A stretch of DNA of 21,486 nucleotides, taken from assembly GCA_032111745.1 (NCBI GenBank), contig JAULUH010000387.1:1-21486 (forward strand), read 5' to 3'. Of the stretch, positions 14,816 through 21,486 are shown in pieces (position 1 is the stretch's first letter; each line of letters begins with the position of its first letter). The translations under genes and the position numbers were made by a program. Origin of the DNA: JAULUH01 sp032111745 (GTDB lineage Bacteria; Chloroflexota; Anaerolineae; JAAEKA01). The notes beneath the pieces are model-generated. The model was not told the origin of the DNA, made no database searches, and worked only from the letters and a program-made list of their open reading frames with translations.

Positions 14816-14927
14816 TCCGCGCAGTCGTAGACACCAACCTGTTGGTGAGTTATCTGTTGACTCATCGCCCGCCCATGGCCGTGCTGATTGACCATCATCT
14901 GGCTCGGGACGATTTCGTGCTGGTGAT
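14812..14927 (+). CDS. PIN-domain toxin (VapC-like RNase), 5' part up to the assembly gap
   Basis: GTG 14812 overlaps the antitoxin stop. The 38 codons before the N run begin VIRAVVDTNLLVSYLL, the first strand of a PIN domain with the metal-binding Asp7 in DTN. The frame continues exactly in the sequence after 15040, because 14873-14927 and 15040-15094 are identical. The joined protein has the layout of the PIN toxins of putative toxin-antitoxin systems (COG1569-like), which cut RNA when the antitoxin is lost. It is cut by the gap, not by a visible mutation. Confidence 0.85.
14873..14927 (+). repeat. 55-bp exact direct repeat, first copy (second at 15040-15094)
   Basis: The last 55 bases before the N run recur after it at an offset of 167 bp, in the same reading frame of the PIN gene. 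A 55-base shared end equals a common assembler k-mer length, which points to a graph branch. Confidence 0.9.
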
Positions 14928-14937
14928 NNNNNNNNNN
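14928..14937. other. Assembly gap (10 N)
   Basis: Ten undetermined bases join two contigs whose ends repeat each other. The true gap is probably negative (an overlap or alternative allele). Confidence 0.99.
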
Positions 14938-15036
14938 ATAAGAGCGTCATCAGCTATGAAATTGTGCCGGGGATAGTAGCATAGGGCGGGGGGTTTTGTC
15001 AAGAAGGGGTGGAGATGGAGTTTGGAACACGATGGC
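14938..15036 (+). repeat. 99-bp exact direct repeat, second copy
   Basis: Identical to 14288-14386. It is followed by ATA (15037-15039) and then by the second copy of the 55-bp repeat, so the intervening 486 bp of the first contig are absent here. Confidence 0.9.
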
Positions 15037-15851
15037 ATACCATGGCCGTGCTGATTGACCATCATCTGGCTCGGGACGATTTCGTGCTGGTGATCGCGCC
15101 GGAGTTGATGGCTGAGCTCGACCGGGTCCTGGCGTATCCGAAGTTGCAGAGGTACTACACCGAGGAAGAACGCGTGCGGTTTGTGGCCCTGGTCATGGCC
15201 CTGAGCGAGATGGTGGACTTGCCCGAAAGCATCCCGCGCATCTGCCGCGATCCTGACGACGACCGGGTGATCGCCTGCGCCGTTGCCGGCGAGGCTGACG
15301 TGATCGTCAGCGGCGATCGCGATCTGCTGGCTTTGGAGCAAGTGGGGAACATTCGCGTGCTCACGGCAGCCCCGCCTCGTCATTCAAACCCCTACGCTTT
15401 GTACGCGAAAAACGGGCGGCCGAGGCGGTGGGACTCCAGGGCTTGGAGCAGGAGGCCCGGGTCGCCGTCAACCCAATTCAGGTCCCCTACAGCCTCCAGG
15501 GGTACCCAGGCCAGCTCGCCTTCCTCAGAAGCGATCACCTCCCGCGTGGGCGCCTGGCCGGTGAAGATGAAGACCATGACCCCTGGAAGATACCCTTCCA
15601 GCAATGGGTCGGTCTGGCCAAAGCCTCCGTCGACATGCAGCACCCCGGCCAGCCATAGGTCAGGGACGTGCAGGCCAGTCTCCTCCAGGATCTCGCGCCG
15701 GGCCGCGGCGGCGACGTCCTCGCCGTGCTCCACGTGGCCGCCCACGCCGTTCACCTTGCCGGGGAAGAGGCGCTTGTGTAGGGCGCGCTTGAGCACCAGG
15801 ACGTCGTCGCCGTGGAAGACGAAACAGAGGGTACGGGGGACGACGAGGTGA
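15015..15851 (+). CDS. PIN-domain toxin, 3' part (5'-deleted allele) with no native stop
   Basis: Residues of a PIN domain are clear from ATG 15042 to about 15368: MAVLIDHHLARDDFVLVI, then APELMAELDRVLAYPKL, CRDPDDDRVIACAVAGEADV and IVSGDRDLLAL, ending IRVLTAA. Middle and C-terminal acidic metal ligands are present. The first Asp (DTN) is missing on this side of the gap. In-frame starts exist at GTG 15009 and ATG 15015, the latter after AAGGGG, but their first residues come from the riboswitch promoter region. Past 15368 the frame stays open for about 160 codons antisense to the Nudix gene and stops at 15851. That tail is unlike any PIN protein, so the native 3' end seems lost. Treat the functional gene as 14812-14927 joined to 15095 onward. 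Confidence 0.6.
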   Translation: MEFGTRWHTMAVLIDHHLARDDFVLVIAPELMAELDRVLAYPKLQRYYTEEERVRFVALVMALSEMVDLPESIPRICRDPDDDRVIACAVAGEADVIVSGDRDLLALEQVGNIRVLTAAPPRHSNPYALYAKNGRPRRWDSRAWSRRPGSPSTQFRSPTASRGTQASSPSSEAITSRVGAWPVKMKTMTPGRYPSSNGSVWPKPPSTCSTPASHRSGTCRPVSSRISRRAAAATSSPCSTWPPTPFTLPGKRRLCRARLSTRTSSPWKTKQRVRGTTR

Positions 15852-15856
15852 CGCAA
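15392..15856 (-). CDS. Nudix hydrolase (MutT-like, probable 8-oxo-dGTP or nucleotide diphosphatase)
   Basis: 154 residues with a perfect Nudix box, G-X5-E-X7-REILEETGL, at residues 40-62 (begins GGHVEHGED). Nudix enzymes cleave nucleoside diphosphates linked to another moiety, and this size and box suit house-cleaning MutT types. The start is TTG 15856, with AGGGTGAG 5 nt upstream; no ATG or GTG fits the conserved N-terminal strand RHLVVPRTLCFVF. It begins 6 bp after the stop of the TIM-barrel gene, so it is the last gene of that operon. Its 3' end meets the damaged PIN toxin frame on the other strand. The exact substrate is unknown. Confidence 0.9.
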   Translation of the reverse strand: MRHLVVPRTLCFVFHGDDVLVLKRALHKRLFPGKVNGVGGHVEHGEDVAAAARREILEETGLHVPDLWLAGVLHVDGGFGQTDPLLEGYLPGVMVFIFTGQAPTREVIASEEGELAWVPLEAVGDLNWVDGDPGLLLQALESHRLGRPFFAYKA

Positions 15857-15862
15857 AGAGAC

Positions 15863-16699
15863 TCACCCTGCCAGGGGCAGGGTCTTGAAGTCCTGCACCT
15901 GTTGGGTGATGGCGCGCTCGGTGGGCAGGCGCTCGATGCTGGAGGCCCCGAAGAAGCCCGCCACACCGGGCATGCGGGCCAGGGCCGTGCCCACGTTCTC
16001 CGGCTCATCGAAGGGGCCACCATGGCAGATGACCAGGATGTCAGGCCGCACGGAGCGGCCCGCCTCGGCGATGGCCATGACCTTGGCCATGGCCTCGTCC
16101 AGGGTGAAGGCCACGGCGGCGCCGATGGAGCCGGCGGTGGTGAGCCCGACGTGGGCCACCAACACGTCCGCGCCCGCGGCCACCATGGCCCGGGCCTGGC
16201 CGGGGTCAAAGACGTAGGGCGTGGTCAACATGTCCAGCCGGTGGGCGATGGCGATGGCCTCGATCTCCTTGTCGTACCCCATGCCGGTGGCCTCCAGGTT
16301 ATCCCGGAAGGTGCCGTCGATGAGGCCTACGGTGGGGAAATTCTGGATGCCGGTGAAGCCCATCTCCTTGAGCTGCTTGATGAAAACAGGCATCAGGCGG
16401 AAGGGATCGGTGCCACAGACGCCCGCCTGCACAGGCGTGTCCTTGACCACGGGCAGGACCTCTGCAGCCATCTCGACCACGATGCCGTTGGCGTCTCCGT
16501 AGGGCATCAGGCCGGCCAGGGAGCCGCGGCCGGCCATGCGGTAGCGGCCCGAGTTGTAGATGATGATGAGGTCGGCGCCGCCCTTCTCGGCGAACTTGGC
16601 CGAGATGCCGGTGCCGGCACCGCAGCCCACGATGGGCTTGCCAGCGGCGCCCTGAGCCCGCAGGCGCTTGAGCGCTTCCTCGCGGGTGATGAAGGCCAT
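15863..16699 (-). CDS. TIM-barrel protein of the phosphoenolpyruvate hydrolase-like family (Tm-1 C-terminal domain homologue)
   Basis: 278 residues from ATG 16699, preceded by AAGGAG. In-frame codons further upstream only read through the end of the previous gene. The sequence is a TIM barrel of the PEP-hydrolase/'TIM-barrel signal transduction' family: PIVGCGAGTGISAKFAEKGG, LIIIYNSGRYRMAGRGSLAG, MPYGDANGIV, GVCGTDPFR, GIQNFPTVGLIDG, VAHVGLTTAGSIGA and ILVICHGGPF. The biochemical role of bacterial members is poorly defined. It follows the UPF0261 gene by 7 bp. Plants carry homologues of both proteins fused as Tm-1, so the two very likely act as one complex or in one pathway. Confidence 0.87.
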   Translation of the reverse strand: MAFITREEALKRLRAQGAAGKPIVGCGAGTGISAKFAEKGGADLIIIYNSGRYRMAGRGSLAGLMPYGDANGIVVEMAAEVLPVVKDTPVQAGVCGTDPFRLMPVFIKQLKEMGFTGIQNFPTVGLIDGTFRDNLEATGMGYDKEIEAIAIAHRLDMLTTPYVFDPGQARAMVAAGADVLVAHVGLTTAGSIGAAVAFTLDEAMAKVMAIAEAGRSVRPDILVICHGGPFDEPENVGTALARMPGVAGFFGASSIERLPTERAITQQVQDFKTLPLAG

Positions 16700-16706
16700 G
16701 GGTAGC

Positions 16707-17927
16707 TTACTCCTTGGAGATATCCAGCAGCTCCAGCATGAGCTCGGCGCACTGCTCGGCGAACTCAGAGTCGTTGATATTGTGGTCCAGCTCGACCACC
16801 GAGATGCCGGGCTTGAGGTTGGCCTTGATGGCATCATAGCAGGCCTGGTCCGCGGCGGGATCCCAGAAGCGGCCGCCGGGGCTATCGAGCATAGACACGC
16901 CCTTGAGGGGAAGCACGATGGTGACGGGAGCGGTGGCGGCGTTGGCGGCCGCGGCCAGCATCTCGCCGATGCGGGTGTTCTCCTCGACGTTGGTGCGCAT
17001 CAGGGTCACGTTGGGGTTCCACTTGTAGAGGTTGCGCTCCCGATACTTCTCGGGCACGCTTTCGATTCCCCAGAAATTGGCCATGTCGACGCAGCCGGGC
17101 ACGATCACCGCCGGGATGCCCGCCCGGGAGGCCGCCATGCCGCGCTCCGGTCCGGCACTGAGCACGCCGCCGCAGACCTCGTCGGCCAGCTCGGTGGTGG
17201 TGATGTCGAGGGAACCGGCAATATAGCCATCGGCAATGAGGCTCTCCATGGTACGGCCACCGGAGCCGGTGGCATGGAAGACCAGCACCTCATAGCCGGC
17301 GTTCTCCATGATGCTGCGGGCCAGGTCGACACAGGCGGTAGTGTTGCCAAACATGGAGGCGGTGACCAGGGGCCTCTCGCCAGGCGCAGGGGGTGCCTCA
17401 GCCTGGACCATACCTGCGATGGCACCGGCGGCGTTCTTGTAGATAGCCCGGCTGATACGGTTGATGCCCGCCACGTCGACGATGGAGGGCATGAAGGTGA
17501 TGTCTTTGGTCCCAGCATAGGCGCTGACGTCGCCGCCACCCAGGGTGGACACCATGACCTTGGGCACGCCCACGGGCAGGGCGCGCATGGCGGTGGTGGC
17601 GATAGAGGTGCCGCCACTGCCCCCCATGCTCAGGATGCCGTCGAGCCCGCCCTCGTCGTAGAGGCGGCGCACCACTGCGGCCAGCCCCGCCGCCATGACC
17701 TGCATGGCCTCATCCTTGTGCTCGCCCGAGGCCAGGTGAGCCAGGTTGCCCCCTCCGGCCTCGGCAACCTCATCGCGGGTGATGTCTGGGGTCAGGGTGG
17801 GCTCACCCATGACGCCGAAGTCGATCACCAGTGTATCGAGGCCGGCCTGTTCGACCAGCTGCTTGACGAAGTCGAACTCCTTGCCCTTGGTATCCAATGC
17901 ACCTACTAGAACGACGGTCTTGGCCAT
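16707..17927 (-). CDS. UPF0261 / Tm-1-like ATP-binding protein
   Basis: 406 residues from ATG 17927, chosen for AGGAGG 7 nt upstream; an in-frame extension to 17999 reads into the intergenic hairpin. The family signature is clear: KTVVLVGALDTKGKEFDFVK at the N-terminus, then LVIDFGVMGEP, GILSMGGSGGTSIAT, STLGGGDVSAYAGTKDI, FGNTTACVDLAR, VFHATGSGGRTMESLI and LPLKGVSMLDSPGG. In tomato Tm-1 this domain binds ATP and inhibits tobamovirus replication protein. The bacterial role is unknown. It is first of a three-gene minus-strand group with the TIM-barrel and Nudix genes, spaced 7 and 6 bp. A 14-bp palindrome and a hairpin lie in the 128 bp upstream. Confidence 0.88.
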   Translation of the reverse strand: MAKTVVLVGALDTKGKEFDFVKQLVEQAGLDTLVIDFGVMGEPTLTPDITRDEVAEAGGGNLAHLASGEHKDEAMQVMAAGLAAVVRRLYDEGGLDGILSMGGSGGTSIATTAMRALPVGVPKVMVSTLGGGDVSAYAGTKDITFMPSIVDVAGINRISRAIYKNAAGAIAGMVQAEAPPAPGERPLVTASMFGNTTACVDLARSIMENAGYEVLVFHATGSGGRTMESLIADGYIAGSLDITTTELADEVCGGVLSAGPERGMAASRAGIPAVIVPGCVDMANFWGIESVPEKYRERNLYKWNPNVTLMRTNVEENTRIGEMLAAAANAATAPVTIVLPLKGVSMLDSPGGRFWDPAADQACYDAIKANLKPGISVVELDHNINDSEFAEQCAELMLELLDISKE

Positions 17928-17998
17928 GGATGTTCCTCCTCGAATGGTATGCCACAGCGGCCTGAATCCTGGCCACAGCGCCAGGGTCTGGTCAACCA

Positions 17999-18025
17999 CC
18001 CCCAGGATACACCGAGTCCTGGGGG
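17999..18025. terminator. 9-bp hairpin downstream of the acyltransferase gene
   Basis: CCCCCAGGA (17999-18007) and TCCTGGGGG (18017-18025) are perfect inverse complements around a 9-nt loop, 31 bp after the acyltransferase stop. No T tract follows on the minus strand, so termination is plausible but unproven. Confidence 0.45.
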
Positions 18026-18031
18026 CGCGCC

Positions 18032-18045
18032 ATGACGCGCGTCAT
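18032..18045. promoter_or_regulatory. 14-bp perfect palindrome, possible operator
   Basis: ATGACGCGCGTCAT is fully self-complementary, 105 bp upstream of the UPF0261 gene and 11 bp after the acyltransferase stop. A dimeric regulator site is possible. No clear -35/-10 pair was found beside it. Confidence 0.35.
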
Positions 18046-18055
18046 ATTGTGCGCG

Positions 18056-18715
18056 TCAGCCTACGGGGAGTTGATCGCTGAGGATGGGCAACTGTTGGGC
18101 GGGTGCAGCCAGGTAGACCCCGCGCTCCGCAGTGTCCTCGAGGATGACGGCACCGGCGCCGACGACGGTGGCCTGGCGGACCGTCACCCGATCGCGGATG
18201 ACGGCGCCGGAGCCGATGAAGCTGTAGGGCTCCACGGTGACGCTGCCGGAGATCACGGCGCCCGGCCCCAGGTAGCAGTGATCGCTGATCACAGTGTGGT
18301 GGCCGATGACGCAGCCGCTGGCGATGACCACGTCGTGGCCCACTTCGACAAAAGGCGCGATGTTGCCGGCGCCGATCAGGCAGTTGTGGCCAGGCCGGAA
18401 ATCAGGCGGCACGATGGCCCGGGAGCTGACATGGCTGATCAGAGTGTAGCCCCTGGCCTGGGCCTCTGCTACCTTGACGGCGCGCAGGCGGTTGACCATG
18501 CGAAAGCTGATGGCGACGAACATGGCGTAGCTGGCCGGGGGAAAGGCGGCCTCGATATCCTCAAAGGGGATCACGGGGAGGCCCATGAGGCCGCCGGGAT
18601 GGACGTACTCGCGATCCACGGTGAAGGCAACAACTCGAAAGGGAGAATCGTGGGTGAGGCTGGCGTAGGCCAGGCTGGCGTTCTGGCCGTTGCCGAAGAT
18701 GATGACTTTGTCCAT
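18056..18715 (-). CDS. NeuD/PglD-family sugar O-/N-acyltransferase (left-handed beta-helix)
   Basis: 219 residues from ATG 18715, with AAGGTGG about 10 nt upstream. The N-terminal Rossmann-like domain (KVIIFGNGQNASLAY) and the C-terminal hexapeptide helix (GHNCLIGAGNIAPFVEVGHD, VVIASGCVIGHHTVISDHCY, LGPGAVISGSV) match NeuD/PglD acyltransferases. The GHHTVISDH segment holds the probable catalytic His. Family members acetylate UDP-amino sugars or sialic acid for surface glycans. It lies 20 bp after the ABC exporter pair, suggesting co-transcription and perhaps a link to export of a modified glycan or glycolipid (inference). No other glycan gene is adjacent, so the substrate is unknown. Confidence 0.86.
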   Translation of the reverse strand: MDKVIIFGNGQNASLAYASLTHDSPFRVVAFTVDREYVHPGGLMGLPVIPFEDIEAAFPPASYAMFVAISFRMVNRLRAVKVAEAQARGYTLISHVSSRAIVPPDFRPGHNCLIGAGNIAPFVEVGHDVVIASGCVIGHHTVISDHCYLGPGAVISGSVTVEPYSFIGSGAVIRDRVTVRQATVVGAGAVILEDTAERGVYLAAPAQQLPILSDQLPVG

Positions 18716-18735
18716 GGTCTTTGCACCACCTTGGG

Positions 18736-20535
18736 TCAGTTGCTCCACTGGCGGGCATAGAGACGCCGGTAGAGGTCGTCGTCAGCGGTCATGAGGTCCT
18801 CATGGCGACCCTGAGCCCGCACACGGCCGCCCTCGAGCACGACGACCTGCTTAGCCAGGCGCAGCGTGGAGAAGCGATGGGCGATGATGAGCAGGGTGCG
18901 GTCGCGACGCAGCACGTCCAAGGCGGCTAGGAGGCGCTGCTCGGTCTCGACGTCCACGTTGGCCGTCGCTTCGTCCAGGATCAGCACCTGGGGGCTGGCC
19001 AGCAGGGCGCGGGCCAGGGCGATCAGCTGGCGCTGGCCGCCGGAGAGCAGCACCCCGCCCTCGCCAACCTGGGAGTCGTACCCGGCCGGAAGGGCGGCGA
19101 TGAAGTCGTGGGCCTGGACCTGGCGGGCGGCGTTCTCGACCTGTTGATCGGTGGCGGTGGGATCGCCGTAGCGGATGTTCTGGCGAATGCTGTCGGCGAA
19201 GAGGTAGACCTCCTGGGGAACCATCGCGACCAGACGGCGCAGGTCGGCGGATGCGACCTGCCGCAGATCGACGCCGTCGAGGGTGATGGCACCCTGTTGT
19301 ACATCGTAGAGGCGGGCCAACAAGCCGGCCAGGGTACTCTTGCCGGCGCCGGTCGGCCCGACCAGGGCGACGGCGGTGCCGGCTGGCACATGCAGGGTGA
19401 CGTCCGCCAGTACCGGTTCGCCGTCGTAAGCGAAGGTTACGCCGTGCAGCCCGACCTCACCGTGGAAGCCGCCCGGGGGGCGCTGGGGCTGGGCTGGCTC
19501 GACCAGGCTGGGCTGTGCGGCAACATACTCGCCGACCCGGTCCAGGGCGGCGGCAGCGGATTGGAACCAGTTATAGACCAGGCTCAGCTCGCGCAGCGGA
19601 TTATAGAACAGCTGGACGTAGGCGAAAAAAGCCAGCAGGGTGCCGAGGGTCAGGGAGCCGTTGGCAACCATGAGGCCGCCGGCCACCAGCACCAGCACCG
19701 TGCCCAGCATGTTGGTGATGCCCATGATGGGAGAGAAGGCGGCGAAGAGCCGCCCGACCTGGAGGCTGGCATCCATGCTGCGCAGGCTCAGGCTCTCGAA
19801 CTGCTCCACGGTGAAGGACTCCTGCCCGATGGATTGGATGACCCGCATCCCTGCGACGCCCTGTTCTACCCCCGTGTTGACGCCGGCATAAGCCTGGCGG
19901 ACCTGGCGATAGGCGTGGCGCATGCGCTGGCCGAGGTAGCGGATGCTGAGCATGGCCACGGGCACCGAGAGTAGCACCACCAGCATCAGGCGCCAGTCGA
20001 GCAGGGCCATGGCCAGGAGAACGCCCAAGACGGTCAGCAGGTCACCCGTCAGAGTGAGCACACCGCGCGAGACAGCTTCAGAGAGGGCGAGCACATCGCC
20101 GGCCAGGCGGGAGACGATCTGGCCGATTCCCTGCCGGCGGTAGAAATCCATGGACTGGCCCAGGACGTGGTGGATCAGGTCACGGCGCAGGGCATAGACC
20201 ATGTGCTGGCCCACCCAGCCCGATAGGTAGCTCTCCCAGTACGATCCCAGCCAGTAGACACCGCTGAGGGCCAGGTAGAGCAGGGCTATGAGGGCCAGGC
20301 CCTGGGGATTCCCCTGGGCGATGAAGCGGTCGACGGCCACCTTGCTGAGATAGGGCAGCGTCAGGGAGGAGGCGGTGACGGCCAGCATGGCCAGGCCGGC
20401 CAGCAGGAGCTGCTTCATCCAGGGCCGGGCGTAGCCGGCGATGAGGCGCAAGGCCTGGCGATCCAGGTCGGCCAGACGGTAGGGCGTCTCCTCGACATCC
20501 TGGACCTGGTAGAAGAAGCCGCCGCGGATGGTCAT
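18736..20535 (-). CDS. ABC exporter half-transporter (MsbA/BmrA/TM288 type)
   Basis: 599 residues with an N-terminal six-helix membrane domain (residues about 35-320) and a C-terminal ATPase. Walker A is GPTGAGKST (393-401), the Q-loop VPQEVYLF (Gln441), signature LSGGQRQL (497-504), Walker B VLILDE (Glu522 present) and H-loop AHR (His553). These proteins export drugs, lipids or peptides across the inner membrane. The ATG at 20535 overlaps the stop of the preceding exporter gene as ATGA, the arrangement seen in heterodimeric exporters such as TM287/288 and BmrCD. A NeuD-like gene follows by 20 bp. The substrate cannot be assigned. Confidence 0.93.
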   Translation of the reverse strand: MTIRGGFFYQVQDVEETPYRLADLDRQALRLIAGYARPWMKQLLLAGLAMLAVTASSLTLPYLSKVAVDRFIAQGNPQGLALIALLYLALSGVYWLGSYWESYLSGWVGQHMVYALRRDLIHHVLGQSMDFYRRQGIGQIVSRLAGDVLALSEAVSRGVLTLTGDLLTVLGVLLAMALLDWRLMLVVLLSVPVAMLSIRYLGQRMRHAYRQVRQAYAGVNTGVEQGVAGMRVIQSIGQESFTVEQFESLSLRSMDASLQVGRLFAAFSPIMGITNMLGTVLVLVAGGLMVANGSLTLGTLLAFFAYVQLFYNPLRELSLVYNWFQSAAAALDRVGEYVAAQPSLVEPAQPQRPPGGFHGEVGLHGVTFAYDGEPVLADVTLHVPAGTAVALVGPTGAGKSTLAGLLARLYDVQQGAITLDGVDLRQVASADLRRLVAMVPQEVYLFADSIRQNIRYGDPTATDQQVENAARQVQAHDFIAALPAGYDSQVGEGGVLLSGGQRQLIALARALLASPQVLILDEATANVDVETEQRLLAALDVLRRDRTLLIIAHRFSTLRLAKQVVVLEGGRVRAQGRHEDLMTADDDLYRRLYARQWSN

Positions 20536-21486
20536 GACTGTCCTCTGCCGGTCGCCAGGCGTTCACCGTGGCGTTGCAACTCGATCAACTGTCGATAGTA
20601 GCTGCCGGTGGCCATCAGGGCCTGGTGCGCGGTGCGCGCCGTGGTGGAGTGCGCTCGTTCCACGATGCGGCCGTGGCGCAGCACCAGGATCTGGTCGGCC
20701 TGCTGCACCGTCCATAGGCGATGGGCGATGACAAAGGTCGTGCGGTCCTGACGGGCCGTGGCTAGCGCTTGTTGCAGATGTTGCTCGGTTTCAGCGTCCA
20801 CGGCGGAGCTGGGCTCGTCGAGGATGAGGATGCGGGGATCGCGCAGGAGGACCCGGGCCAGGGCAATGCGCTGCCTCTGGCCGCCGGACAGGCGGAAGCC
20901 GCGCTCGCCGACAGGGGTGGCGTAGCCCAGCGGCAGGGAGATGATGAAGTCATGGATCTGCACGGCGCGGGCGGCCTGTTCGATCTCGTCCTTGGTGGCG
21001 TCGGGCCGGCCGTAGGCGATGTTCTCGCGGATGGAGGAGTCAAACAGGAACACTGACTGAAGCGCGATGCCAATAGCGTCGCGCAGGCTCTTAACGGTCA
21101 CCTGGTGGATGTCGTGGCCGTCCACCGCGATCAGGCCGTGCTGGGGGTCGTAGAAGCGGGGCAGTAGGTGGACCAGGGTTGTCTTGCCGGCGCCGGAAGG
21201 CCCGACCAGGGCGACCAGCTCGCCGGGTTTGGCCTCCAGGGTGATATCGTCCAGCACCTGGTGACCGTTGTCATAGGCGAAATCGACGCTCTGGAAGCGC
21301 ACGTGGCCGGGGCCTGAGGGGAGGGGGATGGCGGCCGGGGCATCCTGAATCTCAGGAGGGATGTCCAGGACCTCAAAGACTCGCTCGGCAGCGACCAGGG
21401 CGTAGAGGGCGATATTCAGCACCATGCCGCTCTGGCGGATGGGCCGTACCAGCATGGCGATATAGGTAGCGAAGCCGATCAGCGTG
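20532..21486 (-). CDS. ABC exporter half-transporter, partner subunit, N-terminus outside window
   Basis: 318 codons remain, starting within the last membrane helices (TLIGFATYIAMLVRPIRQSG) and running through the whole ATPase domain. Walker A is GPSGAGKTT, followed by ALQSVFLFDSSIRENIAYG, signature LSGGQRQRIALAR, Walker B ILILDEP with its Glu present and IAHRLW for the switch His. The frame has no stop up to the right edge, so the gene continues; an internal ATG at 21455 is not the start. It overlaps the second half-transporter by 4 bp. The pair most likely forms one heterodimeric exporter. Confidence 0.92.
   Translation of the reverse strand, partial: TLIGFATYIAMLVRPIRQSGMVLNIALYALVAAERVFEVLDIPPEIQDAPAAIPLPSGPGHVRFQSVDFAYDNGHQVLDDITLEAKPGELVALVGPSGAGKTTLVHLLPRFYDPQHGLIAVDGHDIHQVTVKSLRDAIGIALQSVFLFDSSIRENIAYGRPDATKDEIEQAARAVQIHDFIISLPLGYATPVGERGFRLSGGQRQRIALARVLLRDPRILILDEPSSAVDAETEQHLQQALATARQDRTTFVIAHRLWTVQQADQILVLRHGRIVERAHSTTARTAHQALMATGSYYRQLIELQRHGERLATGRGQS

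Noticed and set aside
14938..15036. Second riboswitch copy after the N gap
   Set aside because: Only seven bases of the aptamer edge plus the promoter are present; the copy is an assembly overlap or alternative allele, not a second S-box.
16668..17909. Long plus-strand frame opposite the UPF0261 gene
   Set aside because: His/Gly/Asp-rich antisense shadow of a strongly conserved minus-strand gene.

Overview
The window is a GC-rich, gene-dense piece of a bacterial chromosome, almost certainly a metagenome scaffold, because it contains a 10-N gap with repeated contig ends. The gene content (archaeal-type phosphoglycerate mutase ApgM, GH116 glycosidase, FemAB-like protein, UPF0261 plus TIM-barrel pair, two ADP-glucose pyrophosphorylase paralogs, SAM-I riboswitch, palindromic extragenic repeats) suggests Chloroflexota, perhaps Anaerolineae. 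That placement is an inference from overall resemblance and has only moderate support.

Layout. 1-6609, minus strand: a GH116 beta-glucosidase/glucosylceramidase (cut by the left edge) follows a phytoene-desaturase-like FAD oxidoreductase by 7 bp. Upstream of them is a tandem glgC pair in which the second copy has lost key catalytic-site residues. 6610-6818 is a divergent intergenic region with overlapping promoters and a palindromic repeat. 6819-12529, plus strand: a DEDDh exonuclease fused to a WYL domain overlaps a FemAB-like protein. These are followed by a promoter and a heavily structured RNA leader, a sugar-ABC-transporter ATPase of UgpC/MsmK type, ApgM and an NAD-dependent epimerase/reductase. 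12530-12624 is a cluster of REP-like palindromes between convergent genes.

12625-14352, minus strand: a two-ACT-domain aspartokinase is preceded by a clear SAM-I riboswitch, an intrinsic terminator and a promoter with a perfect TTGACA. 14428-15368, plus strand: a Phd/PIN toxin-antitoxin operon has a 9-bp inverted-repeat operator over its -10 box. It is broken by the N gap, and the sequence after the gap looks like a deletion allele lacking the antitoxin and the first catalytic Asp of the toxin.

15392-21486, minus strand, in transcription order from the right edge: two ABC exporter half-transporters that overlap by 4 bp (the first cut by the window), a NeuD/PglD-type acyltransferase, the UPF0261 and TIM-barrel proteins (bacterial counterparts of the two halves of plant Tm-1), and a Nudix hydrolase.

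The genes combine storage-glucan synthesis (glgC pair), glycolysis (ApgM), sugar uptake (UgpC), Asp-family amino acid synthesis controlled by SAM, cell-envelope or glycan functions (FemAB, NeuD, epimerase, ABC exporter, GH116) and a degenerating toxin-antitoxin locus. Most of it is ordinary chromosomal content. The least explained items are the structured RNA at 8810-8995, the toxin-antitoxin structural variant, the degenerate GlgC paralog and the palindromic repeat family.
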